A stretch of DNA of 64,000 bases from Mixophyes australis (GCA_036250195.1 JAVHZZ010000003.1:345652875-345716874), one strand, 5' to 3'. Positions 26,115 to 37,087 are shown, counted from the first letter of the stretch. The notes: generated by a model from the letters alone, not told the origin. Made by a program: numbers and translations.

Positions 26115-26779
26115 TGTTAGGAACCCCTCCAGCCGGCACAACACAACCCGGAGTCTACTCTGCCAGTCAGGTGTTCACTGGAGCCCCTGATGGTGGGGAC
26201 AGGCTGGGCTGCAGACTGACAGAGGGTCGTGAAGTGTGTACCGGCTGGGGAGAACCCAGGCAAGCAGAGTGAGGTCCAAGCAGAGGTCAAGGGCCGGCAG
26301 CAGGTAGCAATTCCAATAAACAAGCCATGGTCAAGGGTCACAAGCAGACAGGAAGATCGGTAAACGGGCCAGAGGTCAGGGTCACGAGATACACAGGCAA
26401 AGTCCAAATCCAGGCAAAGGGTCATACACGGGTAATCAGCAGAAAGTCCAACAGGCAGGAACAAAGCACAGAGCAGGTTAGCAGACTGGCAACAGAAGCT
26501 ATAACCGGCAATGAGGCAGCAGACCTCATTGCCTTAAATACAGACACAGACCAATCAGGAGTTGGATACACTCCTGCAGGCTAATGCCTGTAATTCAGCC
26601 CTCTCATTAAATCAGCCCACAGGCTACTGCCGGGACGCAGCGCTACTACAGAAGCGTCCGGCCGTTTTGCCCTGTTGACGGCCGGGCAGGAAGAGGAAAT
26701 GACGTCCCGGTCGTCAGGGTGACGGCCGGGACGCCAGAAGCGAGCCGCGGGCGACTGAGTACCGCCGCGGCTCGTGACA
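26115..26779. mobile_element. Solo LTR, 665 bp, perfect GATAT target duplication
   Basis: It starts TGTTAGGAACCCCTCCAG and ends CGGCTCGTGACA, flanked on both sides by GATAT (26110-26114, 26780-26784). The interior has short GGTCAAGG/AGGGTCA repeats and a CG-rich right part. The 5-bp duplication and TG...CA ends fit a Ty3/gypsy LTR. It lies in the EPCAM-MSH2 interval. Confidence 0.8.
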
Positions 26780-26784
26780 GATAT

Positions 26785-27639
26785 CAAACATTGTCGTTTT
26801 TGCAACATACTGACTGCTACACAGGTTGTAAAATTGCTGACAAGAAGCAAGTGGAGCAAATCATCATTGGGAGGCAGCGAATAAGACCGAATTGGCAGTT
26901 AGAAATAGATAAAGGTGAATTTTGTCATGAATTTTGAAACCAAATTCTGACAAAGAAAATTGTGGGAAGATTCATCTCTAGTTACTTGTACTCTTTTACA
27001 TCCCATTTATATTGGTACTTTTTGTTTATTGTTCTGTACTGTTATACCCTGTATAGTCTACTGTTTGTATTATGTGCAGCGCTGCGGAAATCTTGTGGCA
27101 CCTAACAAATAAATGATAATAATATGACGAGTATCTGACAATCATTACATTCCTAATACATAGGCATTTCAAACAGCAGGGATGTGGTTCATTAATTGCA
27201 GATAGATTATGGAGCCTCTACATTTCTTGCTGTCATCATTGGATGATGCTAGAGCTCCCTTATCCACTATTACATGACCAACTCTGAATAAGGGAGAGAG
27301 CCCTCTTAGAATGCCTAATTACCGAGCAAGAGGTTGGTGATGCTGCATTCACCTTACAAACTACAAGATACAGAAGGATGACCTACTGATTTGTACAGAA
27401 CATTAGTCTCAGTATATGACAGATCTTATGTATTTGCCATTCTTCCCCTATGAGACCATCATTTTTATAAAATGAAAGCTAGGCAAGGACCCTTGTCACT
27501 GTAATCCTTGGCTGTCAGGCCGACATGAAAAAATACTAACCAAAATTATAGCCCTAAAAAACAAAAAAACAAATCCCATCTCATTCATGCTTCACACATC
27601 ATTAATGTTCAATTGGACACCTATGCTGTATACCAATTT
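26785..27639. other. Intergenic, no gene recognised
   Basis: AT-rich. Near 27040-27125 there is a SINE-tail-like stretch (TGTGCAGCGCTGCGGAAAT, then AACAAATAAATGATAATAAT) of a family different from the full copies. Confidence 0.35.
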
Positions 27640-28340
27640 TTAGAGGACTCAAAACATGGACAGTGTCCTGATTGCTCATGAAATCACCAAGGCCTTTGAT
27701 TCTGTGAAGTGACCATGACAACAACAGACCAATAGACAATCTCTGTAGACCACAAGCGACATGCATGTAGAACTCATATCATGTCTGAAATATCCAATCT
27801 CCCAGGAACTAAAGTCTGGTTTAATCGTTCTAGGTTCCAGTTTATAAAAGTAACATTTCTAATGTAGTCCCCAATTACCCTGTTTTGGCCATACCAGACA
27901 ATTGTTTTGGTATTCATAAAACAAGCTTTGCAATGGCCACTTTTGATGGAAATCCAGATCAAAATCGGGGCTCTAAGTATGGATGCGAGTTGACTGGACA
28001 AGACTATTCTTCAAATTATTAGATCTGCAGCAGCTTGTGGAGATAGTCCAATAATTTCTCAAACCTGTATCAGGTTGAAAATGATGTAGGTTGCATTGGA
28101 AGATCTTCTTGATCTCATCCCATGTCTAAAATATGTGCTTACAAATCTTCCGATTTTTTTTTATGGTGCTCTTTTTGGGCATACATAGAAAGGTAGACCT
28201 ACAAGCAGTTTTATAAGCCCCTTTGGCATTTCTATTACTATATTTCCTCTTGCAATCTCATGGACTTTGACCTTCTCAAGATTCACTTCAACGGAACAGT
28301 TCCTTTTAAGTCAAAGAATCCATTAGATCTGTGAAGGGCA
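27640..28340 (+). mobile_element. Decayed L1/Tx1-type LINE fragment
   Basis: Near 27655 the plus strand encodes MDSVLIAHEITKAFDSV, the reverse transcriptase block around the first catalytic aspartate (AFD) of L1-clade LINEs. Weak downstream similarity continues, with many stops, to about 28150. No ends are visible. Confidence 0.45.
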
Positions 28341-28367
28341 ACAGATGACACTTGGGGTAAATGTATC

Positions 28368-28640
28368 AAGCAGAGTTTTCCGGCGGGTTTGAAGAGTGGA
28401 GAAGTTGTCTATGGCAACCAATCAGATTCTAGCTATCATTTTGTAGTATGTACTAAATAAATGATGAACCTGCAGCCTCCAGCTCCTTCCTGCTTTGTCA
28501 GATCTGTTTAACTTGTAACATATGTTAAAGACACCTGCTGATCTGTTATTACAGATCATACGTTTAATCAAAGACAGATACATATCTTATTACTGAGACA
28601 AAAGGGTAATGTGAAGCCGTTAGAGGGTTGGCCATCCACT
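28368..28640. mobile_element. Half palindromic MITE fused to a reversed hAT-like MITE fragment
   Basis: The first hundred bases match the left half of the hairpin MITE (GTCTATGGCAACCAATCAGA). From about 28466 the sequence matches the interior of the CAGYGATGGGCAAC element in reverse (CTCCTTCCTGCTTTGTCAGA). This is the same combination as at 20.5 kb, but both parts are truncated. Confidence 0.55.
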
Positions 28641-29164
28641 GCTTAGAGCAATAGAGCAGAGAATTCAGATATACTCTATGCAATTAGAATTTGCCCAGTG
28701 TGAGGTGGCATACTACAATGCAACTGGAAGATAAACTCACCGATTTCTAATTTGGTCACATTTTTGGAAAATTTTATATTTTGCCTTTTAATAAAAAGCA
28801 TTAAGCAGATTCATAAGTGTTGGGCAAAATTAGTTTTCGAGTGCCCACACAATCAACATTAAACTTTTATTAATACATTTCTACCTGACCACAGGATAGC
28901 CCCAATATGCAAGTAGTTTTCTTCTTTGTAGATCTATGACAAAATCACTACTTGAGCACCCGCTGTGTACATTTACAGTTTACTAGTACTGTACAAGCAG
29001 GTCTACAGGAGCAATCTGATATAATTGCTAGTAATATGGGCTCCTTATCCAGATTCTTAAAGAATTGTTTATTCCCCCTGTTAATGATTACAGAAACAAT
29101 CTGGTACAGTGTTCCTCAGTTAGCCACAGGATGATGTTCAAACTGTACTCAAAGTAATAGACTT
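28641..29164. other. Intergenic, downstream of EPCAM, no gene recognised
   Basis: AT-rich sequence just beyond the EPCAM poly(A) site. No conserved element was recognised. Confidence 0.35.
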
Positions 29165-29602
29165 TGTAGTGTTTTTCCAACTTTATTGAATTCAGTTTTG
29201 TTTTTTTTACATAAAAAAAAATTTCAATACAGAATATTTACATAAAAGCATTTTTTGAACTAGTAAATGGTTACCCCCCCCCCCCCCCTTACAAAACCTA
29301 AGACTGGATTGTCCCCAGCCAGTGGCTTGAAAAGGTATAAAAAAAAAAAAAAAAACCCTCTTGTTTTAAAACGATAAGTTGACTGTTACAGGCTCTCAAG
29401 TCACAAAACAACAAATTCACAACATATACATGTTAAGCATCGGTGCTGCGTGGAGTCACCCACTATAAATATCTTACAACATTTCTCCATACAGAGGTTA
29501 TAAGCTGGTTCCTGTTACAGATTGTACCATGATCAAACACATGAGTATTCAGCATATTGTCAGAGGATCTCTGCACGCTTTATAGAGCCACTTGCATCAT
29601 CT
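29165..29602 (-). other. epcam: EPCAM 3' untranslated region
   Basis: About 440 bases from the EPCAM stop codon to just beyond the AATAAA hexamer. It contains a long T-run and a G-run on the transcribed strand (A and C homopolymers on the plus strand), which could be assembly-sensitive. The end point is inferred from the poly(A) signal. Confidence 0.65.
29182..29187 (-). terminator. EPCAM poly(A) signal AATAAA
   Basis: A canonical AATAAA on the minus strand about 420 bases after the EPCAM stop, in the context TTCAATAAAGTTGG. It is the first clear hexamer downstream of the stop. Confidence 0.65.
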
Positions 29603-29644
29603 CTACGAGTTCAGTTCTTTCTGCATTTCATTCATCTCCTTCAT
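29603..29644 (-). CDS. epcam: EPCAM coding exon 9 (C-terminus and stop)
   Basis: It encodes [13 protein letters not shown] and a TAG stop, matching the human tail that ends IKEMGEMHRELNA. The acceptor is TTTCTTTTTAG. The 3' untranslated region follows directly. Confidence 0.93.
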   Translation of the reverse strand: MKEMNEMQKELNS

Positions 29645-32600
29645 CTAAAAAGAAACCCAGGACATTAGCATTTCTATGACTTTAAACACTTTTTGTACAA
29701 TTCATTCCATCATTTCTTGCTGCTAAAGGTTCAGTTTTGTAAACTGGTTAATGACTCCCAAAACAATCACAGACTAAGTAATTTTCTGGAATGGGATTAT
29801 CTGGTTACAACACTGCCATAGAGTATTGTCAGGCATGTAGAGCATGCTAAACGTCAATGAATCTAACAATTTTAGTATTTAATTTGTCAAGTTACTTCAA
29901 TTTGTTAATTTGCAGCTAGCTCTCCAGCTGTTCTACAACTACAAGTCCCAGCATTCTGAAACTATTCCACAATAGCATGGGAGCCACATGGCAACTACTA
30001 TGTGCGTGTCAGAGGAGATGTATGAGACCATTTCCTGTGTATCAGACTGGTTGAGACGGGAAGGTCCATTGTTCTACATGAATTAGAAAATATTTATTCA
30101 AATGAGCATGAATATGTAGCACTGTGTGAAGCAATAGATGAATTTTTCCCTCTTTTGGTAATTACATCCTTAGATATAAATTTGTACTTTAAGTTATTGT
30201 GGACACTGTTTTGGGATTGGGAGTTTTTTTCCTGGCCTGTAATCAACACCCCCCCTTCTTTAATCCCATCCCCAAATGCTTGTATTAGGGTATTAATGGA
30301 AAAGATATACTTACTTCAGCCTTTTCATATCGGCCCCTCTTTCTTCGTGTCAAGACCTGTTAAAAAAAACGTTTGAATAAAGAGGTTCTCAAAAACAGTA
30401 TTTTGCTTTTATCTATCCACATTTCTAGTGTTGCTTGTAAGTTAATCATCCTTTGACATCTTAAAGCAGACAGGTAAACTGCACACTGGGAAGTGGCATT
30501 TAGCCACATCACTTCATCTTTTAACTTAAAATTTAGTCATCTTGTCACCTATAGTGTAGGGAGCAACTTTGTAGACCAAGCCAGTAGGTAGCCCCTCAGG
30601 TATGAGGTACAAGTGAATTGATACAGGAAGTGCCTCAGATGTATAACATTTGTGCAACCCTCAAAAATACCTCATGTTTACGAGACAGGTCAACGTTAGA
30701 GTCATCATTGCACCAGTCATATCACCAGCACTTACTGCCACTATTCATGAGGCTCTAAATTTATAGGTAGTAGACTAGCAAGTTTGTTCAGTACACAAAA
30801 TGGCTGCCTCCATGTAGGGGGACCAGCCTTAACACTGCCCAGCCCATGCATTTTCTTGTTTGATTGGCCTCCCAGTTATGTCAGGCAGGTTTATATGCAA
30901 ACCTTTTCCATTGCAAGCAAGTTTCTCAGTCTACTTCTGCTTATATTAGAAAGATAGCGTTAACTATACAGCTTCTGACATTAGACGCAACACACTGCAA
31001 ATTATACCCCTCAACATTCCCCAGCAATTCACTTCTCAACGTCCTCACACCTCCTTTGATTTCCAAGAGGTGTCTCACCCACTGCTTCTATACAATGTAG
31101 AAGAAAGCTGGACCGTGTCTGGGGATGCTGTGGAGGCAGAAACCATCTGTCCTGCAACTTTAACTGGCCTGTCAGCAACAGTTTTAGTTCACTTTAAGTA
31201 GCAATTTCATATATAAGCCACAACTAGCACAAGGCCTTCTAATTAACCAAATGGTTACCTGCAAGGACAATAATTGCTTTATCAATTTTAAACTTCTAAC
31301 ATTCTACCATGTCTACAAGTATTAAGTACTCACCAAAACGACTATTCCAGCAACAATCGCCACAACCACCACAACTATGACAGCAATCACACCGGCAGTC
31401 AGCCGCTTCATGGAGATTTCATGGGGTTTGTCGTCAATATAGAGGATGAGAGGCTCAGTGACAGCAATGTTGTTGCCTTTGGCAGAAATGGCAAAAGCCT
31501 GATCTGTGTTCATGATGGATTCACCCTTGATCTGCATAGAAAGTTTTTACATGTTACAGACTAACATTTAGTACAAGCAAGTCTAATGAATGGACAAATA
31601 CAAAACTATAATAATTCAATATTAATTATATATTTAGGAGTCAGTGCTTTTAGAAGCTTTCCTGGCATCTCTAAATGACTAACCCACTCATGGAGTATTT
31701 AACTTACATCTTTTTCCATGTAGTAGCCAACATCTGTAATGTCCACTTCACCTTTAGCTTTTGATGAAGAATTTTGCTTCAAGTCTACGTAGATATAAGG
31801 ACCTTCAAACTGCCAAGAGAGTAGAGACGACAACTTTGTAATCAGTTTATACTGAAAGCCTTGTTTAGCATGGCTTATGGGGTTAGACAGTCACTGATGA
31901 GGTTCAGACATATGAAAGCCAGTGATATTGTGGGCAGCATGGTGGCTTAGTGGTTAGCACTTCTGCCTCACAGCACTGGGGTCATGAGTTCGATTCCCAA
32001 CCATGGCCTTATCTGTGTGGAGTTTGTATGTTCTCCCTGTGTTTGCGTGGGTTTCCTACCACACTCCAAAAACATACTAGTTGGTTAATTGGCTGCTACT
32101 AAATTGCCCTTAGTCTGTGTGTTAGGGGATTTAGATTGCAAGCTCCAATGGGGCAGGGACTGATGCGAGTGAGTTCTCTGTACAGCGCTGTGGAATTAGT
32201 GGCGCTACATAAATAAATGATGATCTTAATCGTATGTTACATGCATCTTGAAATTGGATGGTCCTATACTGAAGTATAGTTTAGCACATCCCTTTCAAAG
32301 ACTTAATAGAAGTAGACAGGCTTTTACAGGAGCTGACAACTGTATTACAAGATTGAAATAGTATGTGGTCTGTACGATTCAATAAAAAAGTACATGAAGT
32401 AGCTTACCTCAATGTTATCAATATATTTTCCAGGGAGATTGTACCTGCTTGTAATGAGGTTTGTTAATGCTCTGTTAAAAGAAAAAAAAAAATAAGGTTT
32501 AAGTTTTCACTCCTAAGGAGTGTGCAGAGAAGGGGGAGGGGAGAGACTTTGTTGAGCACTTACTCTTTCACATCGTCATTTGACCCAATATCCGAGTTAT

Positions 32601-35600
32601 TACGCTTCATTTGAACAACCACCCAACTGTAAGCAAGAAAAAAAAAAATGTTTGGTCATATCGACAATTCGTTTTCCAAAAATGTATACATGGAGTACAA
32701 CTTTAACTTTCTCTAGCTTTTCTGTTGATAGCAGCCCAATAATGTGAACTTTAAAGAACTTCTGACAATCCATAACACAATGTAACTTATAACCTTACCC
32801 CTGTAAAGAGTATCCCACCACCAATGTGACTCTTCAATATTGTAGCAAATAAGTCAATTAGATACTACATTTTTTAGAACAAACTCAAATTACAGCCTGT
32901 TTGCTTAATTTACAATTAAACTATAGTCCACATTTTTAATTGTATGGACAGGAGGCTACTATATAGGATAACGGCTGTAATATTACAACATTTCGGACTA
33001 TGCAGTCTGCATAAACCTGGACCTTTGTCAGAGGTAGAAGGCCAATACTTACTAAGTCCTAACAAGCTCAGGGCACTTCCTGGTTTGGAGGTCTCCTTTA
33101 TCTGTTCTTCTAACTCCAGCTGTGTTCACACACCAGCAAGTCTCTGTGCCGTTACACTGTCTAGCTTTGAAGGTGCCATCAGATTCACAGTCAGGATTGT
33201 ACAGCCCATCGTTGTCAACAAGAGCATTGGGAGGCCTTTCTCTGCGACCTTCTTTCTTTAAAAGGCTCTCTCTCTTCATTAACCAGCATTTTGGCATCAC
33301 TGGGAAATGAAAGTTAGAAGTGTTAACAGAACAGGGGTGTATTCTAGTTCAACCGCTACCTATCTATTGGGCCAACAATAACGATTACATTGTCCTTTAA
33401 GCAGGACACACAAGTTGCTTGTCTTGTCCACAAAGTGTGAAATGGCACAAAGTAATTATACATTACAATAATGGACAAACAGTTGACAGCAGTCGTTTTT
33501 CTCTGGTTGTCATTTACCTACACATCCAAAGACAATATAGTCCAAGCTTGGTGAAAAGGGTGGGTATTTATGAAGTGTCAAGCATAGGATCAATGTTGCA
33601 TTGCTGGTGATTTAAACCGTTCTGTTTAGCTGAAACGGCTTGAGCCATCCCTGTATATGCGGATGAGGATACTTACATTTAGTGCAGTCTACTGGCTGTA
33701 AGTCTTTGCCTACGCCAAGAGTACATGAGCAGGCCGAAGCATTGCCAACAGCTGAATTACACTGTCCTTTGAAATGTGTTGCACATCTGCAACCTAGGGA
33801 AAAAGCATAAAGGTCACCAGATTTAGACATATGCCAGCATGGGGAAAAACAGACAAACCAAAAACACTTAAAAATCCAGTATGGTTAAATGCTCTTGTGA
33901 TATGTGCCAGATATACATTATTCTGACCGTTGGGTAACACTGTAGAGTGATCATACCCTGTAATACGCAAAACAGGTACACTTCATAATAACTCAAAATA
34001 TAAAGGAATAGCAAGTCATTTAAGGTGGGACTATCAAATGTTATGTGGTTTGCAGGCCAAGTCTGTACAGAGACCCAACGCAAAGATTCACTTATACCTT
34101 AAAGACGCAAGAACCAGAGAGTTAGTAATGCTGAAGTTTCAAGTTGAGCCAGAATTTCAATGGCTTCTTTTTTTAAAAATATATTGATCACACAGACTAT
34201 TGAGTGTTCTTTAAATCTCTTTGAAAGGACAGATGGAACACCCACAAATCAAAGTGTTACAGTTCCCAGCAATGTAGTTTAACTCTCATGTTAGCAACTA
34301 CTACAATATGGGAAGCAAAGGGGTCAAGTCATGGGCTAAGCAGACTGAGCAAATGCAGTTTGAGTGAACTACACTACTTTCAGAGTATCAAAGATATATA
34401 TTTTTTATATGTCCTGTTATACACCGTTAAGCAGGACATTCACAAAAGGTGTGGGTTTTACCAAAATATTCATATTGAACACATCCTACAAATTGTTCTA
34501 TATAGTATACACAGCTAACATACATCATGTTGAGAAACATTGTATGCCCCAAAAAGTATATAGGTATATGGGCCTGAGAGACAAACTTCTATATTTTAAG
34601 CAGTATTTCTAAGCTATGGGAGAACTCTTCTGAATCAGTTAAGTAGCATATACAAGTAGAATTAAATTGAAGTCAGATTCCTGATGCCTACAGAAACCAC
34701 CCATCTTCCCCCATGCCTAGAAATATGACGATCATTAAGTAGTAAAAGCCAAACAAAACTACATGTACATAGCTACAAAGGTGTTCTGAAAACCACGCCC
34801 ACACGAACGTCACACAGGTGTAGGAAGATGGCGACCAAGCCCACCCAAGGGAACCGCCCGGCGCCATTTTGTCAGCGAGCCGCGCCTCAGCCAGTGTTAC
34901 CTGAGCGGGGGAGACACGCTGGTCTAAGACCATCTTCCTCCATTAGAAGAATGCCTGTACAAAAGTTGTTTTTTAAAAGTTACTAACTATACACCAGAGA
35001 TAGGTGTACAAAACCGGTAGCTACAATAAGCCTGACACTACACTATAAAGTCACCAGTTGGTGTAATAGTGTAGACCGGGACAATGCAGAGGTAACGGTG
35101 CATATGAGTCTGACCTCATACTCTTATCAGTAAAACCGATTAGCTTTGTGATATCTCAGTTACAGACATAGACGCGCCTATCAGCCTGATATCTTATCAT
35201 TGTGGATACAACCCGGCTGTAAATAAGACACCTGGGATCCAGCAAATCACGGCCAGGTGAGGACACTTCTATTACACAAGATGGTGACCGAGAACAGAAG
35301 ACGAGCATGGACTGCAGAGCAGTTACTGGGCTGCCATTTAGTCCTAGGTGATCTATGGCAACCCAGGTGTAGCCAGACTCCAATGTGCTGGGCATGCTGT
35401 GCCACAGACGGAGAACCACCCCAGCGTGCTGTGCCACAGACGGAGAACCACCCCAGCGTGCTGTGCCACAGACGGAGAACCACCCCAGCGTGCTGTGCCA
35501 CAGACGGAGAACCACCCCAGCGTGCTGTGCCACAGACGGAGAACCACCCCAGCGTGCTCTGCCACAGACGGAGAACCACCCCAGCGTGCTCTGCCACAGA

Positions 35601-35889
35601 CGGAGAACCACCCCAGTGTGCTGTGCCACAGACGGAGAACCACCCCAGTGTGCTGTGCCACAGACTGAGAACCACCCCAGTGTGCTGTGCCACAGACTGA
35701 GAACCACCCCAGTACACTGAGGCACACCTGGGCGAGAGCACTTTACAGAGCAGATCAGGGTCTCGTATAATAAAACGTGTAACAAGTATCCAACCACGCT
35801 CAGCACTTACTTGGATCTTGAGCCTGGGTGATGTAGACCAGACAGACCACCAGGACTGCTCCCAATCTCAGTACAGTAGAGATCTCCAT
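29603..35889 (-). CDS. epcam: EPCAM, epithelial cell adhesion molecule, complete gene in nine coding exons
   Basis: EPCAM is a type I membrane glycoprotein of epithelia that modulates cell adhesion and, after cleavage, signalling. Exons of 79, 117, 247, 63, 64, 102, 198, 42 and 42 bases join in frame to 954 bases, giving 317 residues plus stop (human 314). The order is: signal peptide; small cysteine-rich N-terminal domain; thyroglobulin type-1 domain with QC and CWCV motifs; carboxy-terminal extracellular domain; one transmembrane helix ([20 protein letters not shown]); and a short basic tail. All 12 ectodomain cysteines expected for the family are present, as is the GRR site where the human protein is clipped. 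TROP2 (TACSTD2) is intronless in mammals, so the nine-exon structure and the MSH2 neighbour favour EPCAM. Confidence 0.96.
30315..30356 (-). CDS. epcam: EPCAM coding exon 8 (juxtamembrane tail)
   Basis: This 42-base exon encodes [14 protein letters not shown]: the end of the helix, the basic stop-transfer cluster and the start of the cytoplasmic tail. The acceptor is TTTTTTTTAACAG and the donor GAA|GTAAGT. It is too short to be found except by comparison with the family. Confidence 0.92.
31334..31531 (-). CDS. epcam: EPCAM coding exon 7 (stalk and transmembrane helix)
   Basis: This 198-base exon encodes [19 protein letters not shown], then a short linker, then the transmembrane segment [20 protein letters not shown] ending IVVL. 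The valine-rich helix with its GxxxG-like glycines is nearly identical to the mammalian one, where it packs with claudin-7 and is cut by gamma-secretase. The donor is TTG|GTGAGT. Confidence 0.96.
31708..31809 (-). CDS. epcam: EPCAM coding exon 6
   Basis: This 102-base exon encodes [17 protein letters not shown], then [13 protein letters not shown], the counterpart of human VDIADVAYYFEKD. NSS is a potential N-glycosylation site. The acceptor is CTCTTGGCAG and the donor GAT|GTAAGT. Confidence 0.92.
31933..32224 (+). mobile_element. tRNA-derived SINE, full length, in EPCAM intron 5
   Basis: The head reads GTGGCTTAGTGGTTAGCAC (box A-like) and AGTTCGATTCCC (box B), the pol III promoter of a tRNA-derived SINE. 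A central part with TGTGTGGAGTTTGTATGTTC follows, then a tail with GGCGCTACATAAATAAATGA. Other copies lie near 8.8, 16.0, 22.0 and 22.8 kb. It resembles the V-SINE type known in fish and amphibians, but the family name is tentative. Confidence 0.8.
32408..32471 (-). CDS. epcam: EPCAM coding exon 5
   Basis: This 64-base exon encodes [20 protein letters not shown], matching the human segment that ends in YQLDPKFITSI. The acceptor is CTTTTAACAG and the donor GAG|GTAAGC. It brings the joined frame back to phase 0. Confidence 0.9.
32564..32626 (-). CDS. epcam: EPCAM coding exon 4
   Basis: This 63-base exon encodes [20 protein letters not shown], aligning with the start of the human carboxy-terminal ectodomain (one codon shorter than human exon 4). 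The acceptor is TTGCTTACAG and the donor AGA|GTAAGT. Confidence 0.9.
33053..33299 (-). CDS. epcam: EPCAM coding exon 3 (thyroglobulin type-1 domain)
   Basis: It encodes [12 protein letters not shown], a basic stretch with [10 protein letters not shown], then [35 protein letters not shown] and VRRTDKGD. The QC and CWCV pairs define a thyroglobulin type-1 fold. The basic GRR segment corresponds to the loop where human EPCAM is cleaved. The acceptor is TTTCATTTCCCAG and the donor TTA|GTAAGT. Confidence 0.95.
33677..33793 (-). CDS. epcam: EPCAM coding exon 2 (cysteine-rich N-terminal domain)
   Basis: It encodes [13 protein letters not shown], then [10 protein letters not shown] and VDCTK. The six cysteines follow the C-x-C ... 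C ... C-x-C ... C spacing of the EPCAM N-terminal domain. The acceptor is TTTTTCCCTAG and the donor AAAT|GTAAGT. Confidence 0.93.
34790..34945. promoter_or_regulatory. Short CpG-rich patch with YY1-like sites in EPCAM intron 1
   Basis: This is a local rise in GC and CG content inside an otherwise AT-rich intron. It contains AAGATGGCGACC and GCGCCATTTTG, two YY1-type cores in opposite orientation about 35 bases apart. Such pairs are usual in promoters. It could be an alternative promoter, an enhancer or a remnant of a repeat. Confidence 0.3.
35384..35713. repeat. Minisatellite of 32-bp units in EPCAM intron 1
   Basis: About ten head-to-tail copies of a 32-bp unit containing GCCACAGACGGAGAACCACC. 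The left copies are almost identical, and the right ones carry shared C-to-T variants. Because 32 is not a multiple of three, the array stays open in several frames on both strands and makes long spurious reading frames. Confidence 0.95.
35811..35889 (-). CDS. epcam: EPCAM coding exon 1 (signal peptide)
   Basis: It starts [20 protein letters not shown] and ends TQAQDPS across the junction. This is a classic secretion signal: a hydrophobic core followed by a small-residue cleavage site. The donor is CAA|GTAAGT, phase 1. No upstream in-frame ATG competes near this start. Confidence 0.93.
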
Positions 35890-36229
35890 CCTGCTTTTGT
35901 GGGGAACCTCGGCCTTGATGTCCTTTCGGGTCTGATCCTTAGGTTCTTTTAGGAGCCTTCACCTAAGTTACTTCCTACTTCTCCTCCTCCTTTATGACCA
36001 GGTTAGACCGGTCCGACGGGTCCCTCCCTTAATCACAAACAAGGACGAAATTCGCTTGCAACTAGTCTCTGGTTACACCTGGCTGCTATGTACCAACCCC
36101 CCTCCACCGAAACCAACGCCGTGCAGCTGGAATAAAGATCCTCGCTTCTAATGAGCACTGCTGGAGCGTACTCAGACTCTGTAATCCAGTATCACCCGTG
36201 TCCCGTTCTCTGTCACAGTCCTAGATCAA

Positions 36230-36300
36230 TATAGAATGCAGAACTCCAACCCCTGCTCCAGGTGAGTTATATAGGGCGGGTGACGTCACTGACGAAACTC
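36230..36300 (-). promoter_or_regulatory. EPCAM core promoter: TATA box, GC box, CRE
   Basis: On the minus strand a TATATAA element sits at 36273-36267, predicting a start near 36240 and a 5' untranslated region of about 350 bases. Just upstream are a GC box (GGGCGGG on the plus strand, 36274-36280) and a perfect cAMP-response element TGACGTCA at 36281-36288. A TGACTCAC AP-1-like site lies near 36306. The spacing is textbook, but the start site is inferred. Confidence 0.6.
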
Positions 36301-36730
36301 CCGAGTGACTCACCCGGGAGCAGGATGGTGGGCAGTCACCTGGCTGGCTCACCTGGGAGCTCTCTTAGACATAGCCTGTTCTGTGTCTGATGTCATGATC
36401 CTCCCCCTACCGAGAGGGAAACTATCTGCAGACTCTCCCCACAGCCCATAGAAACTCATTACTCACCTGGATGAATCTGTTTTAAATTTGTAAATATACT
36501 AGGCAGCTATGACTGAAAGGGACCATGTACTTCATGTTGTCTTTGAAGTGACATACATGGTTTTTAGATGTAAAGTATTAAAAAAAAAAAAAAGATTTGA
36601 TGTCTTTTTTTGGAAAATATTTTACTAGTACACATAGAAAGCATACTAATATTAATGTGGAAGTTCATACATATATACACTATCAGTTTTTATGTAATAT
36701 GTATGCTTATCTAGTTTAAAAAATATCAAG

Positions 36731-36904
36731 GGGTATATTTACTAAACTGCGGGTTTGAAAAAGTGGAGATGTTGCCTATAGCAACCAATCAGATTCTAGC
36801 TGTCAGTTTGTAGAATGCACTAAATAAATGACAGCTAGAATCTGATTGGTTGCTATAGGCAACATCTCCACCTTTTCAAACCCGCAGTTTAGTAAATCTA
36901 GCCC
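36731..36904. mobile_element. Palindromic MITE, copy 3, upstream of EPCAM
   Basis: Nearly identical to the MSH2 intron 3 copy, including GGGTATATTTACTAAACTGC at the left and the complementary right end. It is flanked by AAG on both sides. Confidence 0.85.
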
Positions 36905-36911
36905 AAGGGTT

Positions 36912-37087
36912 TTAGGGTTCCTGTCAGAGCTGTAAGTTTTAGAACCTGGGTCGAGAAAAAACATGTCGCTCCCTAGTCCTCAATTTTAACCAAATGAACC
37001 TAAAATATTCATCAACTGCAACCTCCTTCAGCGTTGCACCCTGGGCGGTCGCCCCCCCCTACCGCACAGCCCTATTTACGGCCTTGG
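36912..37087. repeat. Interspersed repeat shared with 59569-59727
   Basis: It contains CAATTTTAACCAAATGAACC, GCACCCTGGGCGGTCGCCCC and CACAGCCCTATTTACGGCC, all repeated with small changes near 59.6 kb in the same orientation. It is probably a non-autonomous DNA element; its ends were not resolved. Confidence 0.6.

Noticed and set aside
35156..35806. 216-residue open frame with [13 protein letters not shown] repeats, and plus-strand counterparts
   Set aside because: They come from the 32-bp minisatellite in EPCAM intron 1. Several frames on both strands are open equally and no splice-consistent protein emerges.
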